From contig JAFWHT010000034.1 of assembly GCA_017511965.1 (NCBI GenBank), forward strand, positions 1 to 46,688: a stretch of DNA of 46,688 nt. Reading direction: 5' to 3'. Source of the DNA: Candidatus Saccharimonadota bacterium. Its GTDB lineage: Bacteria > Patescibacteriota > Saccharimonadia > Saccharimonadales > Saccharimonadaceae. Position 1 is the first letter of the stretch, and every line of letters begins with the position of its first letter. Below are positions 36,826 to 44,947 of this stretch, piece after piece. The notes beneath the pieces are model-generated. The model did not search any database. It worked only from the letters and a program-made list of their open reading frames with translations, and was not told the origin of the DNA. The translations under genes were made by a program, and so were the position numbers.

Positions 36826-36905
36826 AATTTACTTCTTTATTATTGCAACTATTATACCACACTACCCCAGTAATACCTGCAGTGCGTAATTTAACCACGA
36901 AAAGT

Positions 36906-36935
36906 TTGCATTTTATAAAAACCTTATGTTATAAT
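36906..36935 (+). promoter_or_regulatory. Promoter of the adhesin gene
   Basis: TTGCAT, 18 bases, TATAAT, about 9 bases before the ATG; divergent from the winged-helix-like gene. Coordinates are within a base or two. Confidence 0.6.
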
Positions 36936-36944
36936 TGCTAGTAA

Positions 36945-39900
36945 ATGAGGTCAATAGGACAAAAACTTGGCAAAATCATTCTGTGCGGAATTTTCGCACT
37001 AATCTTTATCATCGGCAACGGAAAATCAGTTTCGGCCCTTGATATCGAACAAAAAGACCTTTCCGTCTCCGCCCACAGCTCCACCCTAACCATCCATAAT
37101 AACGGCATCGGGACCAACGACTTCCAAATCACCCCACAGCTAGAATTCAATAAACTTGGCGACTTCATCACCTACAAACTCATCCTTCATAACAACGATG
37201 GCAAGAGATACAAAATCACAAGCGTCAAAGACGACAACGCTAACGACGCTATCGAGCTTACCTATATCTACCCCACAGACCTAGATACTACCGACAAATC
37301 CCTAGAGCTCACCATTAAATACGTCAAAAAATCCACCACTCCACTCCAGACCGTCACTGCTACTATTAGCCTGGTAGATGAAGACGACGTATCACAGCAA
37401 ATTACCATCGTCGTCCCAAATACTGGCACCAACACCATCACTGACACTCGCTCTGCCACCATCCGTAATACCATCTTTATCTACGCCGCCGTCGCTACCG
37501 CTATCATCACCATATATATAATAGTCCGCCGCAAATACCAAAGAGCCAGAAAATCCACCAAACTCCCTAAAATCCTCGTCACTACCACCCTACTTCTCGG
37601 CCTTATCCCTGTAGCTGTGATTGCCGCTACTGCCAAAGACCTCCAATTTATCATCGAATTTAACAGTATCACGCTTAACGGCCCTTACACTATGACTTTT
37701 GAATCAAACGGTGGCACACCTGTCCCAACTCAAACCGTAGACCACAACACCTACGCTACCAAACCACAAAATCCAACCAAACCAGGCTACACTTTTTCCA
37801 AATGGTTAGATGAAACTAACACCGAGTTTGATTTTACGGCCACCAAAGTCACCAAAGATTACAGCCTCACCGCCACCTACACCCTAGACACTTACCAGCT
37901 AAACCTAGACCTCGCAGGCGGCACCGCAGGCACTCCAGCAAACCCAATCAGCTATACCTACGAAGACAACGACATTACTCTTACCAACCCCACCAAAGAC
38001 CACTACGATTTCGCAGGCTGGATTACCCCAACCGACAACACCCCACATCTCACCGTCACTATCCCCAAAAACTCCACAGGCGACAAATCCTATATTGCCA
38101 CCTGGACGGAAAAATCATACACTGTCACCTTTGACACCAACGGCGGCACCCCCACCCCACAACCTCAAACCATCAAATACCAACAATACGCCACCGAACC
38201 TACTACAAACCCATCCAAAAACGGCTACAACTTCAAAGGCTGGCAGCTAAACAACGCCGACTACGACTTCACTAACACTAAAATCACAGGCGACATCACC
38301 CTCACCGCCAACTACGAAGCCATCAAATACACTATAAACTACAACCTAAACGGCGGCACGGAAGGCACTCCCGCAAACCCCACCGAATACACCATTGAAA
38401 CCCCAGATTTCACCCTAGCAAACCCCACCAAGCCAAACGTCGCCTTCGCAGGCTGGACCACCCCAACAGACAACACTCTCCGAAAAACCGTCACCATCAC
38501 CCAGGGCTCCACTGGCGACAAAACTTTCATCGCCAACTACAAACCAGCCTACACGGTCACTTACGACACCAACGGTGGCGACCCGATTAACCCATCCAGC
38601 TTCCTCGTTGGTGAAAACGACCAAATCGGCACCCTTATTGACGCCACCAAAGACCACTACGATTTCGTTGGCTGGTATATCGGCTCCACCCCGATTGACG
38701 AAACTTACGAAGTCACTGGCGATATCATCATTACCGCTCACTACACTCCACACAAATACACGATTGCTTATAATCTAAACGGCGGCACCGAAACCACCAA
38801 CCCCACCGAATACACCATTGAAACCCCCGATTTCCCTCTCGCCGAGCCTACCCCGCCATCCACCGACAAACGCTTCAAAGGCTGGACCACCCCGACCAAC
38901 AACACCCCGACAAAATCTGTCACTATTTCACAGGGCACCACGGGCGACCTCACCTTTACCGCAGTTTATCAAACCCTCTTTACCGTCACCTTTGACCCAG
39001 GTAGCGAAGGCACAATTCCAGACAGCGATAAAACCAGACAAGTCTGGGAAGATGACCCAATCGGCACTCTGCCAGCCAATCCTAACGTTACAGATCCATT
39101 AAAAATATTCAATTGTTGGGGAGTAAATAATGTTTGTATTGATGCTACTTATACTGTTACTGGCGATACAACAGTAGTTGCCATTTATAAAGATAAAACA
39201 ACAACTACGGTTATTAACGACTTAAACGGTAAAAACGTTACTGATACCTGCACTCAAGCATCATACGTTGCATCTCTTGACTATAACGGCAACAGAAGAT
39301 ATGTCGGCAGATGCCCTAAAAACTACGTTTACTTTAACTGTGACAGAAATAAAGGTAGCCAATTTGATATTTACTCCACTGAAGCCGAAGAAGATGCTGC
39401 TCGTTGTGAATTGTGGCGTATCATCGGCACCTTTGATATATCAAACGGCACTAAAACCGAAAAAAGAACTAAAATAGTCAGAGCAAGTTCTATTGGCAAT
39501 TTCGTGCTTGATAATGATAATTATAGCGGAACTGCTCAATGGGGGAAGAACGCACTGTCTATTAGATTAAATAATACAGGTAGTGGCGGATACCTAAACA
39601 ACGATACAAGTTACGGTCTAAAAAATCCTGCCGCCGAAACTGGTATATTCAAAAGATATTACAAAGCCCAAGATTACATAGAGGATGCTCTTTGGCATAT
39701 TGGTAACCCCACTGGAACTTCTAATGATGTTGGAAAAAGATTTGCCTATACGCTAGGAAATGATATGTATGTTGGACAAAAAACAGTCCCTCTGGACTAT
39801 GTGGATGGCGATACGAACGTTTTAACCTGGAAGGGCAAAGTTGGACTACCAAATATATCGGATTTTATGTTTGCTTCTGATAGGGATGTTACTTATTCTC

Positions 39901-40172
39901 ATTGTGGCAGAACTAATCTGTCGGTATACTCTGGCAACAATTGTGTGGATGCTAGCTGGATGCCATACACTAGATTAATGAGTGTTGTAGGGAATAATGG
40001 TAGTAGTCGTATGCTTAGCACTTGGAATGGAACGTTTAGATATGTCTATAATGGTTCTTTCCCTAACAATGCGGAACCTACCGCTCCAGCAGTTTACCTA
40101 AAAGCCAACGTCACGATAAAAGACGGCGACGGCTCCCTCGCAACCCCATTCATCCTCGGCATCGACGAGTAA
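36945..40172 (+). CDS. Giant surface adhesin with InlB-type B repeats and a C-terminal DUF6273-like domain
   Basis: A 1075-aa surface protein. A signal peptide (~1-27) and a small external domain lead to a helix (~175-193, TIFIYAAVATAIITIYIIV) with a basic stop (RRKYQRARK); a second hydrophobic segment at ~208-230 looks like another signal peptide. Seven B-repeat units of ~70 residues follow (~248-750), each opening YTVTFDTNGG-like and ending in GW or AxY strands, as in Listeria/Bacteroides repeat adhesins. The C-terminal ~330 residues (CELWRIIGTFD, SIRLNN, GLPNISDFMFASD, APAVYLKANVTI) resemble DUF6273. Codons are strongly C-rich up to ~39085, AT-rich from there to ~40095, then C-rich again. 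It probably mediates contact with a host cell. Confidence 0.85.
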   Translation: MRSIGQKLGKIILCGIFALIFIIGNGKSVSALDIEQKDLSVSAHSSTLTIHNNGIGTNDFQITPQLEFNKLGDFITYKLILHNNDGKRYKITSVKDDNANDAIELTYIYPTDLDTTDKSLELTIKYVKKSTTPLQTVTATISLVDEDDVSQQITIVVPNTGTNTITDTRSATIRNTIFIYAAVATAIITIYIIVRRKYQRARKSTKLPKILVTTTLLLGLIPVAVIAATAKDLQFIIEFNSITLNGPYTMTFESNGGTPVPTQTVDHNTYATKPQNPTKPGYTFSKWLDETNTEFDFTATKVTKDYSLTATYTLDTYQLNLDLAGGTAGTPANPISYTYEDNDITLTNPTKDHYDFAGWITPTDNTPHLTVTIPKNSTGDKSYIATWTEKSYTVTFDTNGGTPTPQPQTIKYQQYATEPTTNPSKNGYNFKGWQLNNADYDFTNTKITGDITLTANYEAIKYTINYNLNGGTEGTPANPTEYTIETPDFTLANPTKPNVAFAGWTTPTDNTLRKTVTITQGSTGDKTFIANYKPAYTVTYDTNGGDPINPSSFLVGENDQIGTLIDATKDHYDFVGWYIGSTPIDETYEVTGDIIITAHYTPHKYTIAYNLNGGTETTNPTEYTIETPDFPLAEPTPPSTDKRFKGWTTPTNNTPTKSVTISQGTTGDLTFTAVYQTLFTVTFDPGSEGTIPDSDKTRQVWEDDPIGTLPANPNVTDPLKIFNCWGVNNVCIDATYTVTGDTTVVAIYKDKTTTTVINDLNGKNVTDTCTQASYVASLDYNGNRRYVGRCPKNYVYFNCDRNKGSQFDIYSTEAEEDAARCELWRIIGTFDISNGTKTEKRTKIVRASSIGNFVLDNDNYSGTAQWGKNALSIRLNNTGSGGYLNNDTSYGLKNPAAETGIFKRYYKAQDYIEDALWHIGNPTGTSNDVGKRFAYTLGNDMYVGQKTVPLDYVDGDTNVLTWKGKVGLPNISDFMFASDRDVTYSHCGRTNLSVYSGNNCVDASWMPYTRLMSVVGNNGSSRMLSTWNGTFRYVYNGSFPNNAEPTAPAVYLKANVTIKDGDGSLATPFILGIDE

Positions 40173-40344
40173 CCTCTCCATCTGGCACCCCGAAAATCTA
40201 CCCCTTATTTAATAGTTTTTAGTCCGCTCCGCCGAGCAAGTCATATCTTGACCCCACCTTGTTGACTTGCTGAATAACTTTCACTTGGTCCAACATTAGT
40301 CTCCCCTACCTCTGTAAAATCCCCAACCTTTGCGTAGATTGGCC

Positions 40345-40731
40345 CTAGTAAGCATTGTTGATACTTTGAATCAACCACAGAGCATCATCGTCCGATAACT
40401 CATCAAGCATAGCCCTAGTTGGGTCTGGCTCTACGGCTGGAATTGCGAACGGCACGTTACCTGGCGACTGGTAGCTTTTTGATGGTCGGTTAAGGCGGCG
40501 TCGCCTGTATCGACGGCAACCATGCTTCACACGCCAAGAGGCATACTTCCACTGAAGGTCGGTAGCCTCCACCACTGCCTTATTAAAATCTGGGTAGTCG
40601 CTGAGCCATTTATAGTAGGTGCTACGACCAATACAGGCTAGCTCGCAAACATCCGTGATAGTGCAACCTTCCAGCACCCCATTTACAATTATTTCCCAAG
40701 TTTTCTTGGTTAGCTTCGTTTTTTTACTCAT
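40345..40731 (-). CDS. Small HTH protein, terminase-small-subunit-like
   Basis: A 128-aa basic protein. The N-terminal helix-turn-helix (KLTKKTWEIIVNGVLEG, then ITDVCELACIGRSTYYKWL, YPDFNKAVVEA) is of the kind in phage terminase small subunits and transposase-like regulators. A basic middle (CRRYRRRRLNRPSK) and an acidic C-terminus follow. The ATG at 40731 is chosen because TATAAT ends 6 bases before it; the open frame extends to 40812. With no large terminase in the element, it is more likely a regulator. Confidence 0.65.
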   Translation of the reverse strand: MSKKTKLTKKTWEIIVNGVLEGCTITDVCELACIGRSTYYKWLSDYPDFNKAVVEATDLQWKYASWRVKHGCRRYRRRRLNRPSKSYQSPGNVPFAIPAVEPDPTRAMLDELSDDDALWLIQSINNAY

Positions 40732-40737
40732 ATTTTC

Positions 40738-40743
40738 ATTATA
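40738..40743 (-). promoter_or_regulatory. -10 box of HTH gene (leaderless type)
   Basis: TATAAT on the minus strand, 6 bases before the ATG at 40731. Confidence 0.55.
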
Positions 40744-40908
40744 TCGCTTGGGGTCTCGTAATTTTTTGGGAGTAAATATTAAAAAAGCGATTTGGAAAGT
40801 ATAATAGGTCAAAACCCTACAATGTGTCTATTTTGTCTATTTTCGTTTTGGCAAAAGTCTAACATTTGAAACTTTGTAGTCTGCAAGCATCAACAGGGGT
40901 AGATTACG

Positions 40909-41463
40909 TTAATTTACTTGTGAAATGTTGGCGATAAGAGCGGCGTTTTTCTCGGCTAACTGGCGATAGTAGGCTGGATAGGCTCGCTTAAAAGTCCCTA
41001 CTGACAGGCTAACTTGGATATATCTACTGCCTTTACGTTTGAGATACTCCACGGAGCCGTTGCTGTAATTCACGCAGGGCTCAAATGGGTTATCGTCGGT
41101 CCAGACATTGTTGTAGCGAATTAGAAACCCCTCGTGGACTAGTGGTTTACCTTCTTTTATTAGTTTTTGATGTTTCTGCTTGATTTTCTCGCTCTCTAGC
41201 CGTTTGTGGGCCGTTTGTTGGAGCTTTTCGGCATTTCTGCGATACGTCCTAACTCCGAGCTTTCGGAGGGCTCTAACGCCCTCGTGTTGCCTTTTAACGG
41301 CATTTATGTATTGCTCATCAAAGTCTGGGTAGCGACGCCGCCACCTGAGCAAAGTCATATCTGAAATTCCTATGGCCTGGCAGATGTCTTTGACCGTCCG
41401 CCCATCCTCTACATACATAAGCACTTTCGCACGGATATTGCTGTTATATTTTGAGCTTCTCAT
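40909..41463 (-). CDS. Second small HTH protein, paralogue-like
   Basis: A 184-aa basic protein with the same N-terminal plan as its neighbour: IRAKVLMYVEDG, then VKDICQAIGISDMTLLRWRRRYPDFDEQYINAVKR. The C-terminal half differs and has a small fold with FEPCVNYSNGSVEYLKRKG. The two genes are in tandem on the minus strand with separate -10 boxes, suggesting an old duplication followed by divergence. The role is unknown; DNA binding is inferred from the HTH. Confidence 0.65.
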   Translation of the reverse strand: MRSSKYNSNIRAKVLMYVEDGRTVKDICQAIGISDMTLLRWRRRYPDFDEQYINAVKRQHEGVRALRKLGVRTYRRNAEKLQQTAHKRLESEKIKQKHQKLIKEGKPLVHEGFLIRYNNVWTDDNPFEPCVNYSNGSVEYLKRKGSRYIQVSLSVGTFKRAYPAYYRQLAEKNAALIANISQVN

Positions 41464-41470
41464 ACCTTTG

Positions 41471-41476
41471 ATTTTA
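41471..41476 (-). promoter_or_regulatory. -10 box of second HTH gene
   Basis: TAAAAT on the minus strand, 7 bases before the ATG. Confidence 0.45.
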
Positions 41477-41731
41477 CTATTAGTTTGGGGTGGATTTTTT
41501 TGTAGCTGTCGGTGTTTGATAGGGTGACGATGCCCGATAAAAGTTGGTCCAAAAAAGGGCTCGGTTCAAAGCGACCCATATATGAGGCGGGGGTAGATTA
41601 GTTTGACAACTCTACTTTTTTATTGTATTACACCGCCATTTACATATCCGTAACTCTCCAGTATGGATTTTGAGGTCTCGACACCAAAGCCGTTTAGGTA
41701 TACAATATACTTGGCAGGGTTGAGAATTAAG

Positions 41732-41748
41732 TCCCTCAAGCCCAGCCA
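41732..41748. other. Candidate attR, degenerate copy of tRNA-Gln 3' end
   Basis: TCCCTCA, two mismatches, CCCAGCCA: 15 of 17 positions match the tRNA-Gln 3' end at 32453-32469. It lies 24 bases before the first host-type gene. Confidence 0.6.
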
Positions 41749-41771
41749 CGCAACTTATTTAGGAGATATTA

Positions 41772-42731
41772 ATGGCAAAAAAGAAAATTTTTACAAAAGA
41801 ACAGCTGAAAGAACTTTCAGCGGAAGAAATCATTGATAAATTACAACACGAAAATTATTCTTTACTTGAAACTTTTAATGCGGGTAAGCTTAGGCGTGAA
41901 ATGGTGCCGGTTGGAAAGATTTGTAACACAGCGATTAATTATTTTTTGGGAACGACGGGGCCGAAAGATGACGAGAAGAAACACAATCGAAATGCGCGAC
42001 GAAAATTAGTTAAGGTATTGTCAAAGATAACACCAGGTAGTTATGCTGGGATGCCAAAAAATACTAAAAATGGGCTAGTGGTTGGGTTTAATCATCCATC
42101 GCTTGGTGAAATTGCGCGAATTTTAATGATGAAAATTGATTTGATGGGTGAATCGCCAATGTATTTTCCGGTTAATTTGCCGTGGTATGAAGCCTTAGCG
42201 CCAAATTACGATCGGATTAAGCGGCTTGGTATTATTATTACCCCAACGATTACGCCGGCGACTTGGAAGAAATTAAACCTAAAGGAAGGAACTTATCTTT
42301 TTGAGGCCGGAATGCGACTTAAAAAAGAATTTCGCGATATTTACACTAAGCTATCACACGATGGCTTGCTCGAGGGTGGCGTGATTTTTGTTGCTCCTTC
42401 GGCAACGCGTCAAGCGACTGTTTTTAAAACCAAAGATGTTTATAAAAAGAAAGAAGAAATTATTCCAACGATGTCGATGTTGGCTTTGAAATTATATACT
42501 GATCCAAACATAAAATGTGATTTTTTGCCGATGGCAATTTTACCGCCAAAAAATTATAAACGAGGCTTGAATTTTCATAAGAAATACAAATTGATACCGG
42601 GTAAAATTATGACGGCAGACGAGATTCGTGAAAAATACTTTAAGGTAAAAAACCCAAAGCGACTTGAAGGATTTGACTATGAATTTCATGAAAGAATTGC
42701 ACACGAATTGCCCAATGAGTTTTGGTATTAA
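41772..42731 (+). CDS. Divergent PlsC-like acyltransferase
   Basis: A 319-aa protein without a clear membrane helix. The core resembles glycerophosphate acyltransferases: GLVVGFNHPSLGEIARIL supplies an NHxSxxE block where the family normally has NHxSxxD, and GGVIFVAPSATRQ stands where the FPEGTRS block usually is. The substitution of Asp by Glu and loss of EGTR make activity uncertain; it may be a relative with a changed role in lipid handling. The ATG has TAGGAG upstream. Before integration of the element this gene would have lain directly behind tRNA-Gln. Confidence 0.55.
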   Translation: MAKKKIFTKEQLKELSAEEIIDKLQHENYSLLETFNAGKLRREMVPVGKICNTAINYFLGTTGPKDDEKKHNRNARRKLVKVLSKITPGSYAGMPKNTKNGLVVGFNHPSLGEIARILMMKIDLMGESPMYFPVNLPWYEALAPNYDRIKRLGIIITPTITPATWKKLNLKEGTYLFEAGMRLKKEFRDIYTKLSHDGLLEGGVIFVAPSATRQATVFKTKDVYKKKEEIIPTMSMLALKLYTDPNIKCDFLPMAILPPKNYKRGLNFHKKYKLIPGKIMTADEIREKYFKVKNPKRLEGFDYEFHERIAHELPNEFWY

Positions 42732-42742
42732 AATACTTATGC

Positions 42743-42748
42743 TATAAT
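42743..42748 (+). promoter_or_regulatory. -10 box of glucan phosphorylase-like gene (leaderless type)
   Basis: Extended box TTATGCTATAAT, 7 bases before the ATG, the same extended form as at ftsE and the CHAP gene. Confidence 0.65.
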
Positions 42749-42755
42749 AGATACT

Positions 42756-44501
42756 ATGAACGATGATGGGCAATTCTTTTATCATCCTTTAGAAAATATC
42801 GAAGATACTGATGTTTTTTATGAGGCGGTGGAACGGAAGCATTTAACAAAGGCGATTAGCCCGGAGAGACCGTATACTTATTGGACAATTGAGATGTATG
42901 ACCAAGAAAACGGTTTGCGTGGAGGTGGCGGGCTTGGGGTACTCGCGGCTGATACAAGGCGGGTGGCAGAAAAAATGGGAATACCATTTGTGGCAGTGAC
43001 ACCGTTTTATCCCAGTGAGTCGAAACAACTGATGAAAGATGGGATGCTGACAGACGAACATGTGGCAAAGGATTATCGAAAATTTGGTTTTAAATTGGTA
43101 GATAAAATCTATATTAAATGCGCAGGGGGGATGACTGAACTTGAAGTGATTGAGAAAAAATTTAAAAATACGCGAATTTTGTCTATCACGGAACCTAATT
43201 TTGGAGAATTATATTCTGACACAAGTGGCTCGGACCATCGACTATATCAAGAAGTGGCTTTGGGGTTTGGTGGGTATGCAGCACTAAAATTGGTAGGGCT
43301 AAAGCCGGCAATTATACAGCTTAATGAAGTAGCGACTTTCTTTGCGGCGTTGGCTCGACTTGACGAACTCGCATCAAATGGGATGGATTTTTATGAGGCG
43401 GTAGTTTATACGCGTAAACATACTTTATATACAAATCATACTTTGGTGCAGGCGGCAGAAGCGGATTTTTCTTACGAACAATTTGAGCGATATGTATTTC
43501 CAAATCTAAAATCTTTGGCAGTGAAAAAATGGTTGGCAGATAAATTCCACAATGGGCGAATTCGTTTAAGTTCGGCAACAATTGAAATTGCAGAACTTCG
43601 AAGTGGAGTGTCAAAACTTCATGCAAGAGTGGCAAATTACAAAGACGTAGCGGGCGAGCGAGTGAAATTTAAGGCCATTACGAATGGAATCGATTTAGAT
43701 AAATGGGTGTTGCCGGAAATTTTGCAGTTTTATCGCGAGAAAGGGATTTTGGATAAAGCAAATTTCTTGAGTGAAAATTATACAGAAATGGTGCAAAAAA
43801 TCGAAGCAGAAGAAATTCGAGATTTAAAATCGCGTGGGCGGGATATTTTGAATAAAATTTTAGCAGATAGACCAGATCAAAACGGGCGAATTTTAAAATT
43901 CTCTGAGACGGATTTTATCTTTGATTTTAAACGACGGTTTGTGGATTATAAGCGCCCGGATTTGCCGTTTCGTGATCCGTTGAGACTAAGGAGTATTTTG
44001 GAAAAACGTGGGGCGCATTATATTATTGCTGGGAGAATTCACACGGGCGATACTAATATGCTAGCGAAGTTAAATAGTGTGCTAGAAGTAATTCGGCGCG
44101 ATGATTATTTGCGCGATCACGTGCATTATATCGCAGACTATGATGAAAAGTTGGCTTATGGGCTTTCTTCGGGGTCGAACGTGGCAATTAATGTACCGAT
44201 TGTAGGGTTAGAGGCTTGTGGTACGAGCTGGATGAAAGATGTGGCAAATTTGAATCTTTTGATTTCGACGCATGACGGTGGAGTGGCAGACGCTTCAAAG
44301 GATGCGTACTTTAATGTATCCGGCGGAGATGACCACGAGGAATTTAATAATTTATTGCAACGAATGGAAGAAGCAATAGCGGTGTGGGACAATGATTTTG
44401 ATTTGGAATATATGGTGAAATTACAGTTAATTGGATTTTTGCCGGTAGTATCTGGGACAAGAATGATGCAAGATTATCTTGACTATTTGTTCCCAGCATG
44501 A
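42756..44501 (+). CDS. Alpha-glucan phosphorylase family protein (GT35), short form
   Basis: A 581-aa relative of glycogen phosphorylase, which releases glucose 1-phosphate from alpha-glucans. YTYWTIEMYDQENGLRGGGG resembles the N-terminal substrate loop (usually EFGL...GGLG). RRFVDYKRPDL and GRIHTGDTNML match the conserved RRxxxYKR and AGKAHPxD blocks, YIADYDEKLAYGLSSGSNVA matches the NYD block, and CGTSWMKDV supplies the pyridoxal-phosphate Lys (near residue 494). It is much shorter than the ~800 aa enzyme, like the GlgP subfamily. Substrate is inferred. A terminator closes it. Confidence 0.8.
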   Translation: MNDDGQFFYHPLENIEDTDVFYEAVERKHLTKAISPERPYTYWTIEMYDQENGLRGGGGLGVLAADTRRVAEKMGIPFVAVTPFYPSESKQLMKDGMLTDEHVAKDYRKFGFKLVDKIYIKCAGGMTELEVIEKKFKNTRILSITEPNFGELYSDTSGSDHRLYQEVALGFGGYAALKLVGLKPAIIQLNEVATFFAALARLDELASNGMDFYEAVVYTRKHTLYTNHTLVQAAEADFSYEQFERYVFPNLKSLAVKKWLADKFHNGRIRLSSATIEIAELRSGVSKLHARVANYKDVAGERVKFKAITNGIDLDKWVLPEILQFYREKGILDKANFLSENYTEMVQKIEAEEIRDLKSRGRDILNKILADRPDQNGRILKFSETDFIFDFKRRFVDYKRPDLPFRDPLRLRSILEKRGAHYIIAGRIHTGDTNMLAKLNSVLEVIRRDDYLRDHVHYIADYDEKLAYGLSSGSNVAINVPIVGLEACGTSWMKDVANLNLLISTHDGGVADASKDAYFNVSGGDDHEEFNNLLQRMEEAIAVWDNDFDLEYMVKLQLIGFLPVVSGTRMMQDYLDYLFPA

Positions 44502-44513
44502 TAAACTATTGAC

Positions 44514-44535
44514 AAGTCTGGTATCAGACTTTTTT
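44514..44535 (+). terminator. Terminator after the phosphorylase-like gene
   Basis: AAGTCTG pairs with CAGACTT around GTAT, followed by a T run. It separates this gene from the secE-nusG unit. Confidence 0.75.
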
Positions 44536-44560
44536 GATGCTAGAAGAAGGGAGTTAAAGC

Positions 44561-44944
44561 GTGGCAAAAGTTACGAGAATTAAGGCGAGCGACTCTTCGC
44601 GAAAAGAAGTAGAGAGCGAGCCGGCGATTGTGCGCAAAAAAGTGACAGTCGCAGACAAAAAATCTGAAAAAAGCAAGAAAAAAACCGTTCGCAAAGCCAC
44701 CAAAAAATTGGGCGCCGAAAAATCCGGCAAAAAGCCGTTTATATTAATTCGGCCGGTGGTATATCTTTTTAGATATCTTGGTGATTCGTGGAAAGAACTC
44801 AGACAAGTACGTTGGCCAAATCGTAAGGCGACTTGGAAAATGGTGCTAGCGGTGATTATTTATACAATTTTGTTCGTAACAATTATTACGTTACTCGATA
44901 TGCTTTTTGCATGGTTATTTAATTTAATTTTAGGAAAGGGTTAA
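44561..44944 (+). CDS. secE: Preprotein translocase subunit SecE
   Basis: Clamp subunit of the SecYEG channel. The 127-aa protein has the conserved amphipathic segment (YLGDSWKELRQVRWPNRKATWK) followed by one C-terminal helix (MVLAVIIYTILFVTIITLLDMLF). The first ~65 residues are a Lys/Ser-rich extension not found in the minimal form. The start is GTG at 44561 with AAGAAGGGAG upstream. nusG follows after 3 bases, the classical secE-nusG pairing. Confidence 0.95.
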   Translation: MAKVTRIKASDSSRKEVESEPAIVRKKVTVADKKSEKSKKKTVRKATKKLGAEKSGKKPFILIRPVVYLFRYLGDSWKELRQVRWPNRKATWKMVLAVIIYTILFVTIITLLDMLFAWLFNLILGKG

Positions 44945-44947
44945 AAA

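Larger units (their letters stand above)
32470..41748. mobile_element. Integrated element in tRNA-Gln, ~9.3 kb
   Basis: Bounded on the left by the tRNA-Gln 3' end and on the right by a degenerate repeat of that end. Content: serine recombinase next to the tRNA, a phage/plasmid-type replication initiator, a SpoVG-like protein, a 58-aa protein, a possible winged-helix protein, a large adhesin, and two HTH proteins. Several genes use C-rich codons or Shine-Dalgarno leaders unlike the host genes on either side, which continue after 41748 in host style. There are no capsid, terminase, packaging or conjugation genes, so I call it an integrative plasmid-like element. It may be mobilised by other elements. 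Confidence 0.75.
41464..41771. other. 308-base gap at the right end of the element
   Basis: No convincing gene. It holds the promoter of the second HTH gene at its left, a copy of the motif GGGGTAGATTA at ~41591, and the candidate attR at 41732-41748. On the minus strand a frame runs from the attR to a TAA at ~41621 (about 42 codons) and is in phase with the recombinase across the attachment core. The last ~20 bases hold the ribosome site (TAGGAG) of the gene at 41772. Confidence 0.6.

Noticed and set aside
36945-40172. LPXTG-type sorting signal in the adhesin.
   Set aside because: No LPxTG-like motif before a C-terminal helix; the hydrophobic segments lie near the N-terminus.
32470-41748. 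Complete filamentous prophage.
   Set aside because: The initiator-like gene resembles gpII, but there is no Zot-type ATPase or run of small coat genes; an integrative plasmid-like element fits better.
44509-44543. TTGACA at 44509-44514 as a -35 box for secE.
   Set aside because: No acceptable -10 box follows at 16-18 bases; the T run of the terminator occupies that place.
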